Shown here: in pieces, positions 35,987-42,285 of the stretch | Layout: every line of letters begins with the position of its first letter | Position numbering within the stretch: position 1 is the stretch's first letter | DNA from: Candidatus Propionivibrio aalborgensis | Lineage (GTDB): Bacteria > Pseudomonadota > Gammaproteobacteria > Burkholderiales > Rhodocyclaceae | DNA length: 42,285 bases | Assembly: GCF_900089945.1 (NCBI RefSeq) | Contig: NZ_FLQY01000124.1 | Coordinates: forward strand, 1-42,285 | Direction: 5' to 3' | Made by a program: the position numbers and the translations under genes | The notes under the pieces: model-generated | The model's database searches: none | Told to the model about the DNA's origin: nothing | What the model saw: the letters and a program-made list of their open reading frames with translations, nothing else

Positions 35987-36069
35987 GGCTAACGAATAGC
36001 GTTTATCTGCCGACGCGGGCGAGGAAGAAGAGGGCGCGGAGTCATCTTGGCGGATAAACCTTGTTGGAC
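35987..36069 (-). repeat. attC-like integron recombination site (candidate)
   Basis: An 83-base imperfect palindrome. On the minus strand it opens with GTCCAAC (fits RYYYAAC), then GTTTATCCGCC, a central part, GGCAGATAAAC, and ends GTTAGCC (close to GTTRRRY). Inner arms GTTTATC-GCC pair over 11 bases with one wobble; spacers between outer and inner arms are unequal (3 and 7 bases), as unpaired spacers are in attC. The next gene's ATG follows the GTT core by about ten bases, the spacing expected at a cassette boundary. It could alternatively be a structured end of the adjacent IS91-type element. Confidence 0.55.
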
Positions 36070-36099
36070 TGAACCGCCGGGAGAGCGGTGGTTATGGGG

Positions 36100-36127
36100 A
36101 TTGTAAGGAAGGCGCCGGGGAAGTCAA
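36100..36127 (-). promoter_or_regulatory. Outward sigma-70 promoter beside IS91 remnant
   Basis: On the minus strand TTGACT (36127-36122), 16 bases, then TACAAT (36105-36100). It points through the attC-like site to the membrane-protein gene 35983, with no gene between. IS91/ISCR elements can carry outward promoters at this end and integrons carry Pc upstream of the first cassette; either origin fits. Confidence 0.6.
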
Positions 36128-36321
36128 TCGTTTGGCATAGGGGTTGGCCGGGGAATATCCCGAGTACGGCGGACCAAGAGGGCCAGATTCACCGAATTCC
36201 GGGCATCCCGTTCGGCGTGTCTGACGCCACCGACGAGAACGGCACGCGAGCGCGCAAGCACGGCTGGAAGCGATCTTTCCATTGCTTCGACAAGCGCTGA
36301 GGCGTACGCCACCTGGCCAGC

Positions 36322-36540
36322 TCACGGTGGCCCCCTTGACGTCGGCAGACGACGTTCCGGCAGGATCACCCCCGACATACAAAGCTGGCCGCGTCCACAG
36401 TGCGGACAGCAGTTCCATTCACTGCCGCTGACCCGGCGCAGGAATTCGGCCACCGACTCAATGACTACGGGTTGTGGCGGCGGCACATCGAGCGCCGCCC
36501 GTGCCGCCGCCAGATAGCCCTTCTCTCCGCTTCTTCTCTT
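36322..36540 (-). pseudogene. C-terminal fragment of IS91-family transposase
   Basis: A minus-strand frame directly after the DUF779 stop encodes about 72 residues. It contains PVVIESVAEFLRRVSGSEW, the zinc-like CCPHCGRGQL and VILPERRLP, then a TGA at 36324-36322. The pattern E(S/T)V..F..RV...(D/E)W..CPHC..G is the usual end of IS91/IS801-type HUH transposases. The rest (several hundred residues including the HUH and tyrosine motifs) is missing, so this is a broken copy. The 3' flank (36075-36321) has no gene, holds an outward promoter and abuts GTTC/GAAC (36071-36074), the tetranucleotide that IS91 elements insert beside. Confidence 0.7.
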
Positions 36541-36542
36541 CC

Positions 36543-36917
36543 CTACGCTTCGCCGTTTGCGCTACTGGTCAATTCCGCCCATTCCTCATCGGTAAACAGG
36601 CGCGAACGCGTATGGAACGCCTTGCCTTCCGGCCCTTCGAGCGAGAAGGTGCCGCCGGTGCCTTCGATGACGTCGATGATGAGTTGTGTGTGCTTCCAGT
36701 ATTCGTACTGGGACTTGCTGATATAGAAGGGGAAACCACCGATGTCTCCGAGGTATTCGTCGCCGGCGCCGATGGTCAGCTCGCCGGGCAGGTAACAGTT
36801 GGCGGCACTGTTATCGCAACACCCGCCCGACTGGTGGAAAAATACGGGGCCATGTTTGTCCTTGAGCAACTCGATCAGTTCAAGTGCGGCGGCAGTGGCG
36901 ACGACTTTTTCAACCAT
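36543..36917 (-). CDS. DUF779 protein, aldehyde dehydrogenase partner
   Basis: This 124-residue cytoplasmic protein contains GPVFFHQSGGCCDNSAANCY, a cysteine-rich motif diagnostic of DUF779, and a later SQYEYWKHTQLIIDVI. DUF779 genes are commonly found next to acetaldehyde/aldehyde dehydrogenase genes, as here, about 70 bp after the dehydrogenase on the same strand. The role is unknown, perhaps a metal-binding accessory. ATG 36917 is preferred because GGAG lies eight bases before it; ATG 36929 overlaps that site. A broken transposase follows directly after its stop. Confidence 0.9.
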   Translation of the reverse strand: MVEKVVATAAALELIELLKDKHGPVFFHQSGGCCDNSAANCYLPGELTIGAGDEYLGDIGGFPFYISKSQYEYWKHTQLIIDVIEGTGGTFSLEGPEGKAFHTRSRLFTDEEWAELTSSANGEA

Positions 36918-36985
36918 GTTGATCTCCATGGAAAAAGGGGGCGGTTGAACGCCCCCGTATGCTCAGCACATTATCGGGCAGAGAA

Positions 36986-38506
36986 TCAGAAGAAGCCCAA
37001 TTTCTGTTCGGCGTAACTGACCAGCAGGTTCTTGGTTTGCTGGTAGTTGTCGAGCGCCGCCTTGTGGTTTTCGCGGCCGATGCCGGATTCCTTGTAGCCG
37101 CCGAAGTTGGCGTGGGCCGGATAGGCATGGTAGCAGTTGGTCCATACGCGACCGGCCTTGATCGCACGGCCCATGCGATAGGCAACATTTCCGTTGCGTG
37201 TCCACACCCCGGCGCCCAGGCCGTAAAGCGTGTCGTTGGCAATCGCCAGCGCGTCGGCTTCATCCTTGAAGGTGGTCACGGCCAGCACCGGGCCGAAGAT
37301 TTCCTCCTGGAAGATGCGCATTTTGTTGTGGCCCTTGAACAGCGTTGGCTGAACGTAATAACCGCCGTCGAGGTCGCCGCCAAGGCTGGCTTGTTCGCCA
37401 CCGACCAGCACTTGCGCACCCTCCTGCTTGCCGAGGTCGAGGTAGGTCAGGATCTTGGTCAGTTGTTCCTTCGAGGCCTGGGCGCCAAGCATGGTATCGG
37501 TATCGAGCGGATTTCCCTGCTTGATCGCTTTTACGCGCGCCAGGCAGCGCTCCATGAACTTGTCGTAGATCGATTCCTGAATCAGCGCGCGCGACGGGCA
37601 GGTGCACACTTCGCCCTGATTGAAGGCGAACAGCACCAAACCTTCGATGGCCTTGTCGAGGAAGCTGTCGTCCTTGTCCATGATATCGGCGAAGAAGACG
37701 TTGGGCGATTTTCCACCGAGTTCCAGCGTGGCCGGGATCAGGTTGTTGGCGGCGGCCTGCGCGATGACGCGGCCAGTGGAGGTGGAGCCGGTAAAGGCTA
37801 TCTTGGCAATGCGCTTGCTGGTGGCCAGCGGCATCCCGGCTTCGCGGCCGTAGCCATTGACGATGTTGAGCACGCCGGGGGGCACAATGTCGGCGATCAG
37901 TTCGGCAAGGATGAGAATGCTGATCGGGGTCGATTCGGCGGGCTTGAGCACCACGCAGTTGCCAGCGGCCAGAGCGGGGGCCAGCTTCCAGGCCGCCATC
38001 AGGATCGGGAAGTTCCACGGGATGATCTGGCCGACGACGCCAAGTGGTTCATGGAAGTGATAGGCCACGGTGTTCTCGTCGAGGTCGCTCAGGGCGCCTT
38101 CCTGTGCGCGGACACAGCCGGCGAAGTAGCGGAAGTGATCGATGGTCAGCGGAATGTCGGCGTTCAGTGTTTCGCGAATCGGCTTGCCGTTGTCGACGGT
38201 ATCGGCATAGGCCAGCAGTTCGAGATTGGCTTCGAGGCGGTCGGCGACCTTCAGCAGGATATTGGCCCGCTCGGCGGGTGCGGTCTTGCCCCATTTGTCG
38301 GCAGCGGCGTGGGCTGCGTCGAGCGCCAGTTCGATGTCCTCCGCGCTGGAGCGGGCGACCTGGGTGTAGGGTTTGCCATTGATCGGGGTGATCGCGTCGA
38401 AGTACTGGCCTTTGACCGGGGCAACCCATTTGCCACCGATGAAGTTGTCGTATTTGGTCTTGAACTGGACTTTGGCGCCAGCGGCGCCGGGTGCGGCGTA
38501 AATCAT
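36986..38506 (-). CDS. NAD-dependent aldehyde dehydrogenase (ExaC/AldB type)
   Basis: This 506-residue dehydrogenase oxidises aldehydes, probably acetaldehyde, to acids. The start [20 protein letters not shown] has AGGAGG upstream. NAD-binding residues lie in [20 protein letters not shown] and FTGSTSTGR. The general-base Glu is in LELGGKSPN and the catalytic Cys in [12 protein letters not shown] near residue 303. The C-terminal [21 protein letters not shown] is of the AcoD/AldB/ExaC subgroup. Regulation: a sigma-54 promoter lies upstream and an AcoR-like activator gene diverges from it, as in alcohol/acetoin utilisation clusters. Confidence 0.95.
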   Translation of the reverse strand: MIYAAPGAAGAKVQFKTKYDNFIGGKWVAPVKGQYFDAITPINGKPYTQVARSSAEDIELALDAAHAAADKWGKTAPAERANILLKVADRLEANLELLAYADTVDNGKPIRETLNADIPLTIDHFRYFAGCVRAQEGALSDLDENTVAYHFHEPLGVVGQIIPWNFPILMAAWKLAPALAAGNCVVLKPAESTPISILILAELIADIVPPGVLNIVNGYGREAGMPLATSKRIAKIAFTGSTSTGRVIAQAAANNLIPATLELGGKSPNVFFADIMDKDDSFLDKAIEGLVLFAFNQGEVCTCPSRALIQESIYDKFMERCLARVKAIKQGNPLDTDTMLGAQASKEQLTKILTYLDLGKQEGAQVLVGGEQASLGGDLDGGYYVQPTLFKGHNKMRIFQEEIFGPVLAVTTFKDEADALAIANDTLYGLGAGVWTRNGNVAYRMGRAIKAGRVWTNCYHAYPAHANFGGYKESGIGRENHKAALDNYQQTKNLLVSYAEQKLGFF

Positions 38507-38563
38507 GGGGGTCTCCTCCTTTGAGTTTTCCGGCACAGCGAACGGTTGTACCTGTCCTCACGT

Positions 38564-38580
38564 TGCAGGGAACGTGCCAA
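38564..38580 (-). promoter_or_regulatory. Sigma-54 (RpoN) promoter of the aldehyde dehydrogenase gene
   Basis: On the minus strand TTGGCACGTTCCCTGCA matches TGGCACG-N4-TTGCW with one substitution (CTGC), keeping the invariant GG and GC at the required spacing. It lies about 57 bases upstream of the dehydrogenase ATG and faces it. The divergent regulator is of the sigma-54 activator class. Confidence 0.85.
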
Positions 38581-38674
38581 GGGCGAGAATCCATGCAAGC
38601 GCATGATTCACAATAGATTAGGGAAACACGGCTAGGTGAAATGCACGCTGCGGTGACGTACCGCTCTGGCGCAC

Positions 38675-38689
38675 TGTCACGAAATGACA
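38675..38689. promoter_or_regulatory. Candidate activator-binding palindrome (UAS)
   Basis: TGTCACGAAATGACA has perfect five-base arms TGTCA/TGACA around five bases. It is about 100 bases upstream of the sigma-54 promoter and before the activator gene, the position expected for an enhancer bound by the Fis-like domain of the AcoR-like protein. Confidence 0.55.
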
Positions 38690-38804
38690 CAGGTGCCGGG
38701 TCTTTGGGTGCGGATGCCTTGCATCCCATCGGGTGGCCGCGTATGGTGAAAATAGAGCAAGGACTCGCCGTATAAGGTGGGCCACAAATCTGGAGGAGAG
38801 AGAC

Positions 38805-40742
38805 ATGTTGACCACACCCACCGGTGCGGCATTGCGGCAAGCGCGCAATCAGTTGATCGAACTCGGCGAAGTGCCGCCCGCAACGCTCGTCGGCCCGACA
38901 GTCGCACGCTCCTGGCGACGTTGTCTCGACGCCGGCCTGGCGCCCCTCGGACGTCTTGGGGAAGCGCCCCACCTCGATGGACTCCAGTTCAGCCGCGTCG
39001 CCGAACGACAGCGGGAGCTCCTGGCCCATGCGCGACCGGTCATGGAATACCTGCGCGCGCAAACATGCGATTCCGGCAGTCTGGTTCTTCTCGCCGACAA
39101 TCGTGGCGTGGTGCTGCATACCCTGGGGGACAGTGATTTTCTCGGGCGTGCCGAACGTGTGGCACTGATGCCCGGTGCGTCCTGGCATGAACGACATCGC
39201 GGCACCAACGCCATCGGCACGGCACTGGAAGAGGCCGGCCCCGTGGTGGTGCACGGTGCCGAACATTTTCTTGAGCGTAACGGTTTCCTCACCTGCGCTG
39301 CCGCCACGGTGACAGCGCCGGACGGTCGTCTGCTGGGCGTGCTGGACATCTCCGGCGACCAGCGCGGGCGCCACCCGCACACTTTCAGTCTGGTACGCGC
39401 GGCGGCGCAGATGATCGAGAATCGTCTGTTCGAAGCACGCCATGGCGACGCGCTGCGTATACGTTTTCATCCGCTCGCCGAAGGGATCGGTACGGTCGCC
39501 GAAGGCGTGGCCGCGCTTTCGGAGGACGGCTGGATCGTCGGAGCCAACAAGTCGGGACTGGCGCTGCTTGGTTTGTGCCCGGCGGATCTCGGCGCAACTC
39601 CGATTGCCCGAGTATTGCAATTGCGCCCTGCCGATCTCGTTGACTGGGGGCGCAGACGCGGCATTCAAGCGATGCCGGTCGTGCAACAAACCGGCAATCG
39701 CTTGTTCGTGCGCGTCGAACCTGGGCGCGCGACGGTTCGCGTAGTCGTCCAGCCAGTGACCGAGTCTGAGGCGCCCAAGGACGCCTTGTCGATGCTCGAC
39801 TCCGGGGATGCGCGACTGAGATCCGCCATCGACAGGGCGCGCCGCATCGTCGGCAAACCCATTGCACTCGTCCTTCAAGGTGAATCGGGGGCGGGCAAGG
39901 AGTTTTTTGCCAAGGCGTTTCATGATTCGGGGCCGCGTCGTGCCAAACCTTTTGTTGCGCTGAATTGCGCCACCCTGCCGGAAAACCTGATCGAGGCCGA
40001 ACTCTTCGGTTACGCTCCCGGCGCGTTCTCCGGGGCACGCAAGGAAGGCTGCCCCGGCCGCATCCGCGCGGCGAACGGCGGCACGCTGTTCCTCGATGAG
40101 ATCGGCGACATGCCGCATGTGCAGCAGGCACGGCTGCTGCGCGTCTTGCAGGAACGGGAGGTCGTGCCGGTTGGCGGTGGCGCGCCTGTTCCCGTGGATT
40201 TTGTCCTGGTCTGCGCTACCCACCGCAACCTGAAGGCGGAGATGGAAGCCGGGCGCTTCCGCGCCGATCTTTACTACCGCATCAACGGCCTGACGCTGAT
40301 CCTGCCGTCATTGCGCGAGCGCTGCGATTTTTCGTCGCTGACGGCGCGAATGCTCAAGGAGATGGCGCCTGAGCGCGATGTTTCACTCAGTGACGCCATT
40401 GCCTCCGCCTTTGCAAATTACGCCTGGCCCGGCAACCTGCGGCAGTTGGCCAACGCGCTGCGCACGGCCTGCGCGTTGCTCGATGAAGACGAGACGCAAG
40501 TCAGCTGGCAGCATCTGCCCGACGACCTCGTCGAAGAGTTCAAGCGACCGGCTCCGTGGATGAGCGGGGCGGTTGAAGTTGCCCCCGCGAGCGAAACCCT
40601 TCAGGAACTTTCCGTAGCGGTTATCGCCCGGACAATTTCTGTCAGCCGGGGCAATATGTCCGAGGCAGCGAGGCGTTTGGGGATCAGCCGCAATACCTTG
40701 TATCGACGCTTGAAGAACAGAGCAACTGATTCGCCGGAGTAG
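38805..40742 (+). CDS. Sigma-54-dependent activator, AcoR-like
   Basis: This enhancer-binding protein of 645 residues starts [20 protein letters not shown] with GGAGGAGA upstream. The N-terminal GAF-type sensor (about 75-215) has [15 protein letters not shown] and [20 protein letters not shown]-like region lies at about 235-310. The AAA+ domain (about 340-575) has Walker A GESGAGKE, Walker [13 protein letters not shown] and GAFSGA in place of the usual sigma-54-contact loop GAFTGA. The C-terminal Fis-type helix-turn-helix (about 605-640) is [21 protein letters not shown]. Layout and partner gene match AcoR/ExaE-type regulators of alcohol or acetoin use. It probably activates the divergent dehydrogenase. 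Confidence 0.93.
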   Translation: MLTTPTGAALRQARNQLIELGEVPPATLVGPTVARSWRRCLDAGLAPLGRLGEAPHLDGLQFSRVAERQRELLAHARPVMEYLRAQTCDSGSLVLLADNRGVVLHTLGDSDFLGRAERVALMPGASWHERHRGTNAIGTALEEAGPVVVHGAEHFLERNGFLTCAAATVTAPDGRLLGVLDISGDQRGRHPHTFSLVRAAAQMIENRLFEARHGDALRIRFHPLAEGIGTVAEGVAALSEDGWIVGANKSGLALLGLCPADLGATPIARVLQLRPADLVDWGRRRGIQAMPVVQQTGNRLFVRVEPGRATVRVVVQPVTESEAPKDALSMLDSGDARLRSAIDRARRIVGKPIALVLQGESGAGKEFFAKAFHDSGPRRAKPFVALNCATLPENLIEAELFGYAPGAFSGARKEGCPGRIRAANGGTLFLDEIGDMPHVQQARLLRVLQEREVVPVGGGAPVPVDFVLVCATHRNLKAEMEAGRFRADLYYRINGLTLILPSLRERCDFSSLTARMLKEMAPERDVSLSDAIASAFANYAWPGNLRQLANALRTACALLDEDETQVSWQHLPDDLVEEFKRPAPWMSGAVEVAPASETLQELSVAVIARTISVSRGNMSEAARRLGISRNTLYRRLKNRATDSPE

Positions 40743-40855
40743 CCGTGACGATGGCGTCAGCGCTTATCTGTCTTGAGTCGGGCTGCAGGTAGTTGCCTGA
40801 TCGGCGGGTTGGTATCGCAAGAGGGACCGCCGAAGTGGTCTCATTGGTGACGAGA

Positions 40856-41305
40856 CTACTGAATGCGGTAGCTGCGGTGGCAGGCGACGCAGGTCCCGGT
40901 CACGGCCGACAGCGAACTGAGCGCTTTGGAAGTGTCGCCACTCTTGGCAGTCTTGGCAAAGTCACTGCTGGCGGTGTGCATCGAGCGAGCGATGGCATGC
41001 ATATCGTTGGGCATGAACATGCCGGGGCGTGCATTCGGCGCCGCGTTGCGATGGCGTCCCATGGCTGAAATGCCCATTTTGGTTTCACCAATTTCTGCGG
41101 CTGTGGCGAATTGCTGCTCAGCCAGCGCACCGACGATCAAATGCAGTGCCGTTTGAAAATCGAGCATTTCAGCGCGCAACTCGGCGCGCGCTTCAGGCGG
41201 CATTTCGACAAGTTGGCGACCGTCCGCCTCGGCCGCGTGAATCGGTGCTGACCACATGGCGGCAAAGGTAAGCAGAAGTGTCGGCAGAGCAAGTTGGGTT
41301 TTCAT
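40856..41305 (-). CDS. Periplasmic cytochrome c (c'-like, C-terminal haem motif)
   Basis: This 149-residue protein has a signal peptide (about 1-24, MKTQLALPTLLLTFAAMWSA). A helical body follows (LRAEMLDFQTALHLIVGALA, MHAIARSMHTASSDFAKTAK), and a single haem site CVACHRSYRIQ sits at the extreme C-terminus. A four-helix bundle with C-terminal CxxCH is the cytochrome c'/c-556 pattern; the axial Met of c-556 is not assignable by eye. The start is ATG 41305 because the signal peptide begins there; upstream frame is open but not protein-like. It stands alone on the minus strand. Confidence 0.85.
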   Translation of the reverse strand: MKTQLALPTLLLTFAAMWSAPIHAAEADGRQLVEMPPEARAELRAEMLDFQTALHLIVGALAEQQFATAAEIGETKMGISAMGRHRNAAPNARPGMFMPNDMHAIARSMHTASSDFAKTAKSGDTSKALSSLSAVTGTCVACHRSYRIQ

Positions 41306-41416
41306 GTAGTGACCTGTCAAGGGACCGGGAAGCTCGCGAATTGATGATGATAACCCGATGAGCCTTCGGTCGGTGGCCATGCCGGACGGCATATCGCCTG
41401 GTTGTTGGCGATACGG

Positions 41417-41553
41417 TCAAGAGGGCAGACGCGGCAGTGCGTGCCCCGCCGCATCAAAGAGGTGGCAGCGTTCGCCGCGCAGCCACAGGCTGGCTGGCCG
41501 TTCCCTGCTGTTGTCGGCGTCGAAATCGACCGCGCCGCGATGACTGGAAGCCG
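41417..41553 (-). pseudogene. C-terminal remnant of an ABC-transporter ATP-binding subunit
   Basis: A minus-strand frame ending at TGA 41419-41417 reads ...AVDFDADNSRERPASLWLRGERCHLFDAAGHALPRLPS (given here in full only to its last segment, SLWLRGERCHLFDAAGHALP as the key part). The W/L..(D/E)RCHLFDA.G.AL ending is the hallmark of MalK/UgpC-type sugar or polyol transporter ATPases. The nucleotide-binding domain is absent and the upstream part overlaps the end of the next gene's flank, so only the TOBE tail survives. Confidence 0.5.
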
Positions 41554-41584
41554 CAGCGCAACCTGGATTGCAACGATACGGAGT

Positions 41585-41995
41585 CTATGCGGGCATCGGC
41601 TGGCGTGCGTTAAGGCGCAACCAACCGCGCGCGACGCGGTAGATGGCCCACACGCCGAGAATGAACAGGCCGACTACCCAGGTCCCGAAGCCGATGATCA
41701 CCAGTGTCAGCGGCAGAGAGATCAGGCCGACCAGCAGCGCCCAGGCCAGCGCATACCAGAAGGTGCGGATCTGCCAGTCGAAATGCGACTCGAGCCAAGT
41801 GCCGCGCGCCTCGCCGCGGTAGATGTAATTGACGATCACCGCGATGATCGATGGCCAGCCGAACAGAAAAGAGCCGATCACGGTGGCAGCGCCGAACGCG
41901 CCCAGCGCCAGGCCCAGTGCGTGTAGCGCGTAAACGATATGCGTCGTGCGCTCCAGCGCAGACGAGGCTTCGATGGTCATCACTTGATTGTCCAT
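41585..41995 (-). CDS. Small DUF4870-like membrane protein
   Basis: This 136-residue protein starts MDNQVMTIEASSALERTTHIVYALHALG with GAGGAG nine bases upstream. Hydrophobic helices lie near residues 20-45 (YALHALGLALGAFGAATVIGS), 50-62, 75-95 (FWYALAWALLVGLISLPL) and 96-118 (LVIIGFGTWVVGLFILGVWAI). The ending WAIYRVARGWLRLNARQPMP is typical of the DUF4870/Tic20-like group. The function is unknown. The frame is open 48 codons upstream, but ribosome site and composition favour ATG 41995. Confidence 0.82.
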   Translation of the reverse strand: MDNQVMTIEASSALERTTHIVYALHALGLALGAFGAATVIGSFLFGWPSIIAVIVNYIYRGEARGTWLESHFDWQIRTFWYALAWALLVGLISLPLTLVIIGFGTWVVGLFILGVWAIYRVARGWLRLNARQPMPA

Positions 41996-42232
41996 AAAGC
42001 GCGCTCCTCGGGAGTGGGTAGATACATCAATGTGGGGGTCAGCGCCAGGATCGCAAGGGCCATTGCGCAAGGATAGGAAAATCGATGCCACTTTTGCCGG
42101 AGAATTCGGGAGTATTCGGAAGTATTTAGTCGCGGTCAAGGGTCGACTTGACGTACGAAGGTGATAAAGACGCTATCCGGAAAAGCGCGCCATCGTGCTT
42201 GAAGCCGCGCAAGGGACGGGTTCAAAGGGTTC

Positions 42233-42262
42233 AGATCGTGGCTCGCTTCACGAGCACGATCT
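42233..42262. repeat. Hairpin near the right end
   Basis: AGATCGTG-G-CTCG, loop CTTCA, CGAG-C-ACGATCT: a 12-base stem with one bulged base. No T-run follows on the plus strand, so it is not an obvious terminator. It may be the end of a dispersed repeat that continues beyond the window. Confidence 0.5.
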
Positions 42263-42285
42263 AACCTTGGTAGTTGGACGAAGCC

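Noticed and set aside
36959-38524. A 521-codon plus-strand frame antisense to the aldehyde dehydrogenase gene
   Set aside because: It is the mirror of a highly biased coding sequence; the dehydrogenase on the other strand has all catalytic motifs.
38049-40223. A 724-codon open frame on the minus strand, antisense to the AcoR-like gene and part of the dehydrogenase
   Set aside because: It is a GC-rich shadow frame: it overlaps two certain genes and its sequence is arginine-rich and family-less.

Overview
The window looks like a betaproteobacterial chromosome segment, most likely Rhodocyclales (Dechloromonas/Azonexus/Accumulibacter type). The basis is the set of families present: LptF/LptG beside PepA, the betaproteobacterial DUF3106/DUF3619/sigma-factor cluster, FolE2, DUF1631 and EAL-HDOD proteins, together with high GC content. 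The placement is an inference from gene content; no 16S or tRNA gene is present.

Positions 1-26,700 are mostly core chromosome. From left to right: a minus-strand pepA-holC-hypothetical operon divergent from lptF-lptG; a minus-strand sigma factor/DUF3619/DUF3106/RDD operon divergent from the ilvB-ilvH-ilvC branched-chain amino acid genes; psd; a shortened DUF2069 gene and a large PilZ-like protein; the rpsP-rimM-trmD-rplS ribosomal operon with a clear promoter and terminator; a minus-strand xseB-ispA-dxs-folE2 isoprenoid/folate operon; a SpoIIAA-like protein and a rhodanese; a large DUF1631 protein; queG divergent from tsaE-amiC; and a gamma-carbonic anhydrase.

Positions 26,800-30,800 hold three tandem, related EAL-like/HDOD signalling proteins. 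With the DUF1631 and PilZ-like proteins they give the window a c-di-GMP/HDOD signalling flavour.

Positions 30,800-36,540 are accessory. They carry a VOC protein, an Ahr-like alcohol dehydrogenase, a cupin, a DUF6714-like protein, an Imm53-type immunity protein, a small secreted protein and an AT-richer three-helix membrane protein, all on the minus strand. Two imperfect palindromes with integron attC architecture (34566-34636 and 35987-36069) flank these small genes. The second lies right before a start codon and behind a good outward promoter in the flank of a broken IS91-type transposase. No integrase gene is seen. I read this as a remnant integron cassette cluster without integrase; this is the most interesting part of the window.

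Positions 36,540-42,285 return to metabolism: a DUF779 protein and an aldehyde dehydrogenase behind a sigma-54 promoter, divergent from an AcoR-like sigma-54 activator with a candidate enhancer palindrome between them. A c-type cytochrome, an ABC-transporter ATPase remnant and a small DUF4870-like membrane protein follow.
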